This document shows, piece by piece, positions 39,735 through 46,378 of a DNA stretch of 64,000 nt. The position numbers and the translations under genes were made by a program. The notes under the pieces were generated by a model. The model made no database searches. It had not been told where the DNA came from and saw only the letters and a program-made list of their open reading frames with translations. The DNA comes from Actinomycetes bacterium. GTDB taxonomy: Bacteria > Actinomycetota > Actinomycetes > Actinomycetales > Dermatophilaceae. How positions within the stretch are numbered: position 1 is the first letter of the stretch; the number at the start of each line of letters is the position of its first letter. The stretch spans positions 68,300 through 132,299 of the forward strand of contig JAEZWF010000018.1 of NCBI GenBank assembly GCA_023420415.1, given 5' to 3'.

Positions 39735-40481
39735 GTGCACACCAACGAGTTCGGGCAGCCGGTCGGCCGACCCGTCGCCGGCTGGACGCCGCGCCCGCCG
39801 TTCGCACCCGTCGTCCTCACGGGCCGGACCTGCCGGCTGGAGCCGGCCGGTCCGCAGCACACTGACCGTCTGCACCAGGCGCTCGACGTCGACAGCGACC
39901 CGGTCATCTGGGCCTACTACCCGCAGGGTCCGTATGCCGACCCCGCGGCGTTGGGTGCGTGGGTGGCCGACCTCGACCGGTCACCCACGAGCGCACCGTT
40001 CGCCATCCTCGACCCCGACGGTCGCGCGCTCGGCATCGCGAGCTACCTGCGGATCGACCCTCCCAACGGGTCGATCGAGGTCGGCGGCATCGTCATGTCG
40101 TCGGCCCTGCAGCGCACCACGGCGTCGACCGAGGCGATGTACCTCATGATGCGCCACGTCTTCGATGACCTCGGCTACCGCCGCTACGAGTGGAAGTGCG
40201 ACTCGACGAACGCCCCGTCGCGTCGTGCCGCCGGCCGCCTCGGCTTCAGCTACGAGGGCACCTTCCGCAACGCCGTCGTCTACCGCGGCCGCAACCGCGA
40301 CACCGACTGGTACTCCATCACCGACGACGAGTGGCCGGCGATCCGCGCCGAGCTGGAGCGCTGGCTCGACCCCCGCAACTTCGACGCCGACGGCACCCAG
40401 CGCACGCGTCTGGACACCGCCGCCGCGCTGGGTGGTCCACGCCCCGTCTCACCCCAGGACGTCTCAGCCCAGGACCGCTGA
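39735..40481 (+). CDS. GNAT-family N-acetyltransferase
   Basis: The 248-residue product starts at GTG 39735. After a short N-terminal extension, the GNAT fold is seen: VVLTGRTCRLEPAGPQHTDR, FAILDPDGRALGIASYLRID, SIEVGGIVMSSALQRTTAST, and the acetyl-CoA and C-terminal block YRRYEWKCDSTNAPSRRAAG, RLGFSYEGTFRNAVVYRGRN. It resembles RimJ/RimL-type transferases that modify proteins or small amines. The last 30 residues are a polar tail. Confidence 0.85.
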   Translation: MHTNEFGQPVGRPVAGWTPRPPFAPVVLTGRTCRLEPAGPQHTDRLHQALDVDSDPVIWAYYPQGPYADPAALGAWVADLDRSPTSAPFAILDPDGRALGIASYLRIDPPNGSIEVGGIVMSSALQRTTASTEAMYLMMRHVFDDLGYRRYEWKCDSTNAPSRRAAGRLGFSYEGTFRNAVVYRGRNRDTDWYSITDDEWPAIRAELERWLDPRNFDADGTQRTRLDTAAALGGPRPVSPQDVSAQDR

Positions 40482-40549
40482 ACGGGCTCCGCCACCTGCC
40501 GGAGGCGCCGGACGCCGCATCCCGGGATCGTCAGGGGTGGAGGTGGGTC

Positions 40550-41179
40550 GTGTCATTCATCGAGCCGGCGAGAGCAGTGCCCAAGGACCCCGCGGTGGAG
40601 CAGCTGTATGCCGCGGAGCGCCAGTCGTGGGGGTACCTGCCCAACTATGCGGAGCTGTTCAGCCACGAGCCGGCGGTCATGGCCGCGTGGCGCCAGCTGG
40701 TGGGGTCGATCCGGGGCTCCATGGACCGGCGCCGCTTCGAGCTGGTCACGCTGGCCGCGGCCCAGGCGCGCGGCTCGAGCTACTGCTCGCTGGCCCACGG
40801 CAAGTTCCTCGCCGACCTCTTCCACACCCCGGACGAGGTCGCAGGGCTCGCCGGTGCCGATCGGCCCGACCCGGCCGACGAGCTCGACCTGGCGCTGATG
40901 GAGTACGCCCGCCACGTCGCCCTCGACCCCGCGAGCGTGACCCGGGCGGAGGTCGACCGGCTGCGCACCCTCGGGCTGGGCGACCGCGACATCTTCCTCG
41001 TCGCCGCGGCAGTCGCTGCGCGGTGCTTCTTCGCCACGCTCCTGGACGGCCTCGGCGCCGAGCCGGACGCCGAGCTGGGCGCCCTGCCCGAGCCGATGCG
41101 CTCGGCCCTGACCGTCGGGCGCCCGATCGCCGGGCAGGCTCAGACGACCGAGCCGGTGAGCTTCTCGCCCGGTCCCTGA
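40550..41179 (+). CDS. carboxymuconolactone decarboxylase/AhpD-like protein
   Basis: The 209-residue product starts at GTG 40550. It is all helical and carries the family core FELVTLAAAQARGSSYCSLA followed by HGKFLADLF. This has one cysteine and the C-x-x-x-H pattern instead of the CxxC of AhpD. The N-terminal part (WGYLPNYAELFSHEPAVMAA) and the helix DIFLVAAAVAARCFFATLLD are also typical of peroxidase-related family members. It probably acts in redox defence or is a decarboxylase-like scaffold. Its last 40 bases overlap the convergent DUF1844 gene. Confidence 0.8.
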   Translation: MSFIEPARAVPKDPAVEQLYAAERQSWGYLPNYAELFSHEPAVMAAWRQLVGSIRGSMDRRRFELVTLAAAQARGSSYCSLAHGKFLADLFHTPDEVAGLAGADRPDPADELDLALMEYARHVALDPASVTRAEVDRLRTLGLGDRDIFLVAAAVAARCFFATLLDGLGAEPDAELGALPEPMRSALTVGRPIAGQAQTTEPVSFSPGP

Positions 41180-41508
41180 CCGGGCGGGTCGGGCACGACC
41201 GACGCCTCACGGAAGGCCAGCTGCAGCGACTTCAGGCCGTCGCGCAGGGGAGCGGCGTGCTGGCTGCCCAGGTCGGGGGCGGATGCGGTGACCAGACCGG
41301 CCAGGGCGGTGATCAGCCGCCGGGCCTCGTCGAGGTCGAGGTGGTCCTGCGCGTCCGGCCCCTCGGCCAGCCCGCACTTGACGGCCGCGGCCGACATGAG
41401 GTGGATGGCGGCGGTCGTGATGACCTCGACGGCGGGCACCTCGGCGATGTCTCGCGCGGCGGATGCTGCCTCGTCCGAGGGCAGGGGATTGGGTGATTGC
41501 GTGCTCAC
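41140..41508 (-). CDS. DUF1844-family protein
   Basis: The 122-residue product starts at GTG 41508. It reads AARDIAEVPAVEVITTAAIH, LMSAAAVKCGLAEGPDAQDH and LDLDEARRLITALAGLVTAS. The block V-E-V-I-T-x-A-A-x-x-L-M and L-D-L-x-E-A-R-x-L-I-x-x-L-x-G defines DUF1844 proteins, which commonly stand next to infC in actinobacteria in divergent orientation. No function is known. Its 3' end overlaps the AhpD-like gene by 40 bases. Confidence 0.85.
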   Translation of the reverse strand: MSTQSPNPLPSDEAASAARDIAEVPAVEVITTAAIHLMSAAAVKCGLAEGPDAQDHLDLDEARRLITALAGLVTASAPDLGSQHAAPLRDGLKSLQLAFREASVVPDPPGQGPGEKLTGSVV

Positions 41509-41782
41509 ACTGCTACCCTTTCAGATCGACCGGCCGCGCCCTCGGGTGCGGTGTGCAAGTGAAGCAGCACCTGCTTCCACCCGCGTCGACCGCCAGCTCC
41601 ACAGGTCGCCGGGTTCGGTGAGGAAACGCAATGGTGAGTATGCCGCGGGGTCAGCCACGCGGCATACCGGCAGCACGCGACCCTCACGACGGATCAGGTG
41701 AGGCTTCCCACGCAACGGCGACGGGGAGCCTTTTCTCGTTGCTGCGGCCACTGACCAGTTCGCCAGCACAAGGAGACACACC
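41509..41782 (+). promoter_or_regulatory. infC leader region with inverted repeats
   Basis: The 274 bases between DUF1844 and infC hold no credible gene. They contain a perfect ten-base inverted repeat, GTATGCCGCG (41638-41647) / CGCGGCATAC (41658-41667), with a ten-base loop. CCTCAC (41682-41687) / GTGAGG (41698-41703) follows, then GCAACG (41712-41717) / CGTTGC (41737-41742). TACCCT at 41513-41518 could be a -10. The structures could form a leader that controls infC-rpmI-rplT, as autogenous regulation is known for this operon in other bacteria. Confidence 0.55.
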
Positions 41783-42394
41783 ATCAGCGAGCCTCGCATC
41801 AACGACCGCATCCGAGTCCCGGAAGTGCGGTTGGTTGGCCCCAACGGAGAGCAGGTCGGCATCGTCCGCGTCGAGGACGCGCTGCGACTGGCTGCCGAGG
41901 CTGACCTCGACCTCGTCGAGGTGGCCCCGATGGCCAAGCCTCCGGTCGCCAAGCTCATGGACTTCGGCAAGTTCAAGTACGAAGCCGCCATGAAGGCGCG
42001 GGAAGCACGCAAGAACCAGGTCAACACGGTCATCAAGGAGATCAAGCTCCGCCCCAAGATCGACCCGCACGACTACGGCACCAAGAAGGGCCACGTCGAG
42101 CGGTTCCTCAAGGGCGGTGACAAGGTCAAGGTGACGATCATGTTCCGCGGCCGCGAGCAGTCCCGCCCCGAGCTGGGCTTCCGGCTGCTGCAGCGCCTCG
42201 CCGAGGACGTCATCGAGCTCGGCACCGTCGAGTCGGCCCCCAAGCAGGACGGCCGCAACATGATCATGGTGCTGGCCCCGACGAAGAAGAAGTCCGAGGC
42301 CAAGGCCGAGCAGCGCCGCGCGCGCAACACCGGCGACAAGGCGGCCGAGGGCGCAGCCCCCGCCGAGCAGCCCGCCGAGGACAGCGCCGGCTGA
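41783..42394 (+). CDS. infC: translation initiation factor IF-3, with an ATC start
   Basis: The 203-residue protein begins (I)SEPRINDRIRVPEVRLVGPN, which is the family's normal N-terminus. The codon at 41783 is ATC. AAGGAG (41770-41775) stands seven bases upstream, and no in-frame ATG or GTG precedes it. A GTG at 41825 would cut off fourteen conserved residues. Further blocks are VRVEDALRLAAEADLDLVEV, PKIDPHDYGTKKGHVERFLK and KVTIMFRGREQSRPELGFRL. The C-terminus has a Lys/Ala-rich tail. A rare start codon at infC is known from other bacteria, where IF-3 represses its own translation. Confidence 0.93.
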   Translation: MSEPRINDRIRVPEVRLVGPNGEQVGIVRVEDALRLAAEADLDLVEVAPMAKPPVAKLMDFGKFKYEAAMKAREARKNQVNTVIKEIKLRPKIDPHDYGTKKGHVERFLKGGDKVKVTIMFRGREQSRPELGFRLLQRLAEDVIELGTVESAPKQDGRNMIMVLAPTKKKSEAKAEQRRARNTGDKAAEGAAPAEQPAEDSAG

Positions 42395-42472
42395 CCGGAC
42401 GCAGCACCCAGCACGACACCAGCACCACCACCCACGACGGCCCGCCGTCAGACACGAAGGAGATCGGCAGCC

Positions 42473-42667
42473 ATGCCGAAGAACAAGACGCACTCGGGCG
42501 CCAAGAAGCGCTTCCGGATCACCGGCAAGGGCAAGGTCATGCGCGAGCAGACCAATGGTCGCCACCTGCTCGAGCACAAGTCCTCGAAGTACATGCGCTC
42601 GATCGCGAACGACGTCGAGGTCGCCAAGGCGGACGCCAAGAAGGTCAAGAAGCTCCTCGGCCGCTGA
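42473..42667 (+). CDS. rpmI: ribosomal protein bL35
   Basis: The 64-residue protein starts at ATG 42473, behind AAGGAG. It reads MPKNKTHSGAKKRFRITGKG, then KVMREQTNGRHLLEHKSSKY, ending KKVKKLLGR. Length and sequence match bL35 of the large subunit. It is the second gene of infC-rpmI-rplT. Confidence 0.97.
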   Translation: MPKNKTHSGAKKRFRITGKGKVMREQTNGRHLLEHKSSKYMRSIANDVEVAKADAKKVKKLLGR

Positions 42668-42745
42668 GCCGAGCCCACCCACCAGCAGCACCGGGCTCAG
42701 CACAGCAGCAGCCTCCGGTCGTACAACCAAGCAAGGAGAACTCAC

Positions 42746-43123
42746 GTGGCACGCGTGAAGCGGGCGGTCAACGCCCAGAAGAAGCGCCGGGTCGTCCTCG
42801 AGCGCGCCAGCGGCTACCGCGGGCAGCGCTCGCGCCTCTACCGCAAGGCCAAGGAGCAGGTCACCCACTCCCTCGGCTACAGCTACCGGGACCGTCGCGC
42901 CAAGAAGGGTGACTTCCGTCGCCTGTGGATCCAGCGCATCAACGCCGGCGCCCGCGCCAACGGCATGACCTACAACCGGTTCATCCAGGGCCTCAAGGCC
43001 GCGGAGATCGAGGTCGACCGTCGCATGCTCGCCGAGCTCGCCGTCAACGACGAGGCCGCCTTCGCCGCGCTCGTCGAGGTCGCCAAGGCCAACGTGCCGG
43101 CGACCGCCGACGCCAGCGCCTGA
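42746..43123 (+). CDS. rplT: ribosomal protein bL20
   Basis: The 125-residue protein starts at GTG 42746 after AAGGAG. It has the long basic N-terminal helix (MARVKRAVNAQKKRRVVLER, ASGYRGQRSRLYRKAKEQVT) and the globular end (RLWIQRINAGARANGMTYNR, LKAAEIEVDRRMLAELAVND). It binds 23S rRNA early in assembly and in some bacteria represses the operon. The C-terminal residues NVPATADASA are an extension. Confidence 0.97.
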   Translation: MARVKRAVNAQKKRRVVLERASGYRGQRSRLYRKAKEQVTHSLGYSYRDRRAKKGDFRRLWIQRINAGARANGMTYNRFIQGLKAAEIEVDRRMLAELAVNDEAAFAALVEVAKANVPATADASA

Positions 43124-43155
43124 GCGCAGACCATTCCACGAACGCCGGGTCTCCC

Positions 43156-43950
43156 GTGCTGACCAACCCCCGAGCTGATCGGGTGCGTGCGGTCGCCGGG
43201 TTGGCCCGGCGTTCGTCGCGTCAGAAGGCGGGCCGCTTCCTCGTCGAAGGCCCGCAGGGTGTCCGCGAGGCGGTGCGGTGGCGCCCGGACCTCGTCGTCG
43301 ACGTCTACGTCACCTCCGAGGCCGCCCACAGGTATGCCGCCGACATCGTCGAACCCGCTACTGCCGCAGGGCTTTTCGTCCACGAGGTGAGTGACGAGGT
43401 GCTCGCCGCCATGTGCGACGCCGACGCGCCGCAGGGCATTGCCGCGGTATGCCGCGTGCCCGAGTCGTCGTTGGACGCCGTCCTCGCGGACGGGCCGCGC
43501 CTGTTGGTGCTGCTCACCAACGTGCGCGACCCCGGCAACGCCGGCACCGTCATCCGCGGCGCCGACGCCACCGGGGCGGCGGCGGTGCTGGTCTCCGAGG
43601 CGTCCGTCGACGTGTTCTCTCCCAAGGTCGTCCGCTCGACCGTGGGCTCGGTGTTCCACCTGCCCGTCGTGACCGGCCTCGACACCGAGACGACCATCGC
43701 GCGGCTGCGCGCGGACGGCATCCGGGTCATCGCCGCCGACGGGGCTGGCGAGCAGCTGCTCGGTGCCGTCGACCTCACGCCGCCGCACGCCTGGGTGATG
43801 GGCAACGAGGCGTGGGGGTTGCCGCAGGAGACCCGCGCGCTGTGTGACGAGGTCGTGCGCGTGCCCATCTGGGGCAAGGCGGAGTCGCTCAACCTGGCGA
43901 TGGCCGCGACGGTCTGTCTCTACGCGTCGGCCGGAGCCCAGAACCGTTAG
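43156..43950 (+). CDS. TrmH/SpoU-family RNA 2'-O-methyltransferase
   Basis: The 264-residue product starts at GTG 43156, 32 bases after rplT. The N-terminal substrate-binding domain reads RRSSRQKAGRFLVEGPQGVR. The knotted SPOUT domain has the three motifs NVRDPGNAGTVIRGADATGA, VMGNEAWGLPQETRALCDEV and IWGKAESLNLAMAATVCLYA. This order defines the TrmH family, which methylates ribose in rRNA or tRNA. The position next to ribosomal proteins is common in actinobacteria. Its TAG stop is part of the promoter of the kinase gene. Confidence 0.9.
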   Translation: MLTNPRADRVRAVAGLARRSSRQKAGRFLVEGPQGVREAVRWRPDLVVDVYVTSEAAHRYAADIVEPATAAGLFVHEVSDEVLAAMCDADAPQGIAAVCRVPESSLDAVLADGPRLLVLLTNVRDPGNAGTVIRGADATGAAAVLVSEASVDVFSPKVVRSTVGSVFHLPVVTGLDTETTIARLRADGIRVIAADGAGEQLLGAVDLTPPHAWVMGNEAWGLPQETRALCDEVVRVPIWGKAESLNLAMAATVCLYASAGAQNR

Positions 43951-43953
43951 GGT
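43948..43953 (+). promoter_or_regulatory. -10 element of the sensor kinase gene
   Basis: TAGGGT ends seven bases before the ATG at 43961. The TAG is also the stop codon of the RNA methyltransferase gene. Confidence 0.5.
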
Positions 43954-43960
43954 CCGTGGC

Positions 43961-45079
43961 ATGGACTACCGGCCGGAGGACGTGCTCGACGAGCGGGCTG
44001 CCCGGGTGGCCGCGGAGCTCATCCCCGACGGGTTCATCTCCGCCGACGCAAGCGCGCGGATCATCTTCGTGAACCGCCGGGCAGCCGACCTGGTGGGTCG
44101 CCCGGCCGCTGAGCTCGAGGGAATGGACGTGCGCGAGGCGGTCGACCTCCTGGACGGCGACGGCTCGTCGTGGTGGCAGACGACCAACCCCTGGGGTGGG
44201 CTGGCGACGCGCACCGGGCACCGGGAGCGCCTGCTCATGATGCGGCACAACAGCCGCGAGGTGCTGGTGACCGCCAAGTACCTGCGTCCGGGCCGCGGCG
44301 AGCCGGTCAACCGGGTGACCGTCCTCATGCGTGACGGCATGCACCGGCGCCGCGTCGAGGCCGAGAACGCCGCCGTCATCTCCACCGTGGCCCACGAGCT
44401 GCGCTCGCCCCTGACCTCGGTCAAGGGCTTCACGGCGACGCTGCTCAAGCGGTGGGAACGGTTCTCCGACGAGCAGAAGCGACTGATGCTCGAGACCATC
44501 GAGGCCGACGCCGACCGCGTCACCCGGCTCATCACCGAGCTGCTCGACGTCTCGCGGATCGACGCGGGACGGCTGCAGATCCGTCCGTTGCCGGTCGACA
44601 TCGAGCTGGTCTTCCAGCGTCACGTCGACCGCGCCGTGGCGAGCGGCCTGGAGCCCGAGCGGTTCCGCATCGAGGTCGCCGACGACCTGCCCGAGGTGTG
44701 GGCCGACCCCGACCGGCTCGACCAGATCCTCTCCAACCTGATCGAGAACTCCATCCGCCACGGCGACGGCACCGTCACGGTGGCGGCCCGACCCGCGTCG
44801 GCGGACTCCGTGGCGGCGATGGCTGCCAAGGGACGCGGCGACGATGGGGTCGAGCTGCTCATCAGTGACGAGGGTCGCGGCATACCCGACGAGCAGCGGG
44901 GACTGGTGTTCACGCGGTTCTGGCACGGGTCCGGGCGCGGCAGCACGGGCCTTGGTCTCTACGTCGTCAAGGGCCTCGTCGAGGCCCACGGCGGCCAGGT
45001 CGTCGCCGAGTCCGCGCCCGGCGGGGGCGCACAGTTCCGTCTCAGCCTGCCCAGCCAACCGCCGGACTACCTCGCGTAG
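43961..45079 (+). CDS. orphan PAS-domain sensor histidine kinase
   Basis: The 372-residue product starts at ATG 43961. It has no membrane segment. A PAS domain lies at about residues 15-130 (DGFISADASARIIFVNRRAA, LVGRPAAELEGMDVREAVDL). The HisKA helix has the phosphoacceptor in STVAHELRSPLTSVKGFTAT. The ATPase domain carries N-box NLIENSIRHGDG, G1 SDEGRGIPDEQRGLVF and G2 STGLGLYVVKGLVEAHGG. No response regulator lies nearby. A similar kinase stands before pheS in Streptomyces, by recollection. A cytosolic signal is likely. Confidence 0.9.
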   Translation: MDYRPEDVLDERAARVAAELIPDGFISADASARIIFVNRRAADLVGRPAAELEGMDVREAVDLLDGDGSSWWQTTNPWGGLATRTGHRERLLMMRHNSREVLVTAKYLRPGRGEPVNRVTVLMRDGMHRRRVEAENAAVISTVAHELRSPLTSVKGFTATLLKRWERFSDEQKRLMLETIEADADRVTRLITELLDVSRIDAGRLQIRPLPVDIELVFQRHVDRAVASGLEPERFRIEVADDLPEVWADPDRLDQILSNLIENSIRHGDGTVTVAARPASADSVAAMAAKGRGDDGVELLISDEGRGIPDEQRGLVFTRFWHGSGRGSTGLGLYVVKGLVEAHGGQVVAESAPGGGAQFRLSLPSQPPDYLA

Positions 45080-45096
45080 GGGCTACGCTGATCGCC

Positions 45097-45156
45097 ATGA
45101 GCCCACGCCAGCTGCGATTTACCGCGCCTTCGGACGCGGCCGTCGCGCTGCGCTGA
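45097..45156 (+). CDS. possible 19-residue leader peptide before pheS
   Basis: A start ATG at 45097 lies seven bases after TACGCT (45084-45089), the local leaderless promoter pattern. It reads MSPRQLRFTAPSDAAVALR and stops at 45156, 115 bases before pheS. It contains one phenylalanine, coded by the rare codon TTT. This could be a leader for control of pheST, or chance. The rest of the 192-base gap (45080-45271) carries a second possible -10, TAGACT at 45231-45236. Confidence 0.35.
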   Translation: MSPRQLRFTAPSDAAVALR

Positions 45157-45271
45157 GGGCGACCACCCGGCATACCACTGCCGCTGCGCTGGCCACCCAC
45201 TCCGCGTCCGGAGGCATCCCACTGCCCCCATAGACTTGCGCGCGCCGCGCACCGACCCGAAGTGGAACGAG

Positions 45272-46378
45272 ATGTCTGGACCCAACACGCAGTACGACCC
45301 GGTGGAGGTCGCCGCCCTCGACCCCGAGGCGATCGACTCGGCGGTGACCGAGGCGCTGGCCGCGGTCGCCGCCGCCACGTCCCTCGACGACCTGAAGGCG
45401 GCGCGGCTCGCCCACCAGGGGGAGAAGAGCCCGCTGGCCCTCGCCAACCGTGAAATCGGGGCGCTGCCGCCGAGCGCCAAGGCCGAGGCCGGCAAGCGGG
45501 TCGGTCAGGCACGCGGCCGCGTCGGCCAGGCGCTCAAGGAACGGCAGGCGCAGCTCGAGGCCGAGCGCGACGAGCGCATCCTCGTCGAGGAGGCACTCGA
45601 CGTGACGGTGCGGGTGCCGCGGCGCCCCCTGGGTGCGCGCCACCCGATCAGCCTGGTCACCGAGCGGGTCGAGGACATCTTCGTCTCGATGGGCTGGGAG
45701 ATCGCCGAGGGACCCGAGCTCGAGGCCGAGTGGCTCAACTTCGACGCGCTCAACATCGCCGCCGACCACCCCGCCCGCCAGGAGCAGGACACGTTCTTCG
45801 TCGAGCCGGCCGGGTCCGGGCTCGTCCTGCGCACGCACACCTCGCCGGTGCAGGTGCGGACCATGCTCGAGCACGAACCGCCCATCTACGTGCTGTGCCC
45901 GGGCAAGGTGTTCCGCACCGACGACCTCGACGCCACCCACACGCCGGTGTTCCACCAGTTCGAGGGGCTCGTCGTCGACGAGGGCATCACCATGGCCCAC
46001 CTCAAGGGCACCCTCGACGCGTTCGTGCAGCGGTTGTTCGGTGACGGCATCGAGACGCGGCTGCGACCCAACTACTTCCCGTTCACCGAGCCGAGTGCCG
46101 AGATCGACTGCCGTTGCTGGGTGTGCGGCGGCTCCGGGGTGCTCGACGGCCAGCCCTGCCGCACCTGCGGTGGCACCGGCTGGATCGAGCTCGGCGGCTC
46201 CGGCATGGTCAACCAGCGGGTGCTGCGCGCGGCCGGCGTCGACACCGACCGCTACAGCGGCTTCGCGTTCGGGCTCGGCATCGAGCGCTCACTCATGTTG
46301 CGGCACAACGTCGGCGACATGCACGACATCGTCGAGGGAGACGTCCGCTTCTCCCAGCAGTTCGGAATGGAGATCTGA
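45272..46378 (+). CDS. pheS: phenylalanyl-tRNA synthetase alpha subunit
   Basis: The 368-residue product starts at ATG 45272; in-frame upstream TTG is less likely. The N-terminal coiled coil (EKSPLALANREIGALPPSAK, KERQAQLEAERDERILVEEA) is followed by the class II core: PISLVTERVEDIFVSMGWEI, EQDTFFVEPAGSGLVLRTHT, VFRTDDLDATHTPVFHQFEG, and motif 3 SGFAFGLGIERSLMLRHNVG. A cysteine insertion (CRCWVCGGSGVLDGQPCRTC) provides a zinc-finger-like module that is also seen in Streptomyces PheS. It forms an alpha2-beta2 enzyme with PheT. Confidence 0.96.
   Translation: MSGPNTQYDPVEVAALDPEAIDSAVTEALAAVAAATSLDDLKAARLAHQGEKSPLALANREIGALPPSAKAEAGKRVGQARGRVGQALKERQAQLEAERDERILVEEALDVTVRVPRRPLGARHPISLVTERVEDIFVSMGWEIAEGPELEAEWLNFDALNIAADHPARQEQDTFFVEPAGSGLVLRTHTSPVQVRTMLEHEPPIYVLCPGKVFRTDDLDATHTPVFHQFEGLVVDEGITMAHLKGTLDAFVQRLFGDGIETRLRPNYFPFTEPSAEIDCRCWVCGGSGVLDGQPCRTCGGTGWIELGGSGMVNQRVLRAAGVDTDRYSGFAFGLGIERSLMLRHNVGDMHDIVEGDVRFSQQFGMEI

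Noticed and set aside
41825..42394. infC starting at GTG 41825
   Set aside because: This removes fourteen residues that are conserved in IF-3 and has no ribosome site at the right distance, whereas ATC 41783 has AAGGAG seven bases upstream.
46114..46377. pheT starting upstream of 46378 inside pheS
   Set aside because: The frame is open upstream, but the sequence is a shadow of pheS. The ATG at 46378 gives the normal PheT N-terminus (MYAPVSWLRELTDVP).
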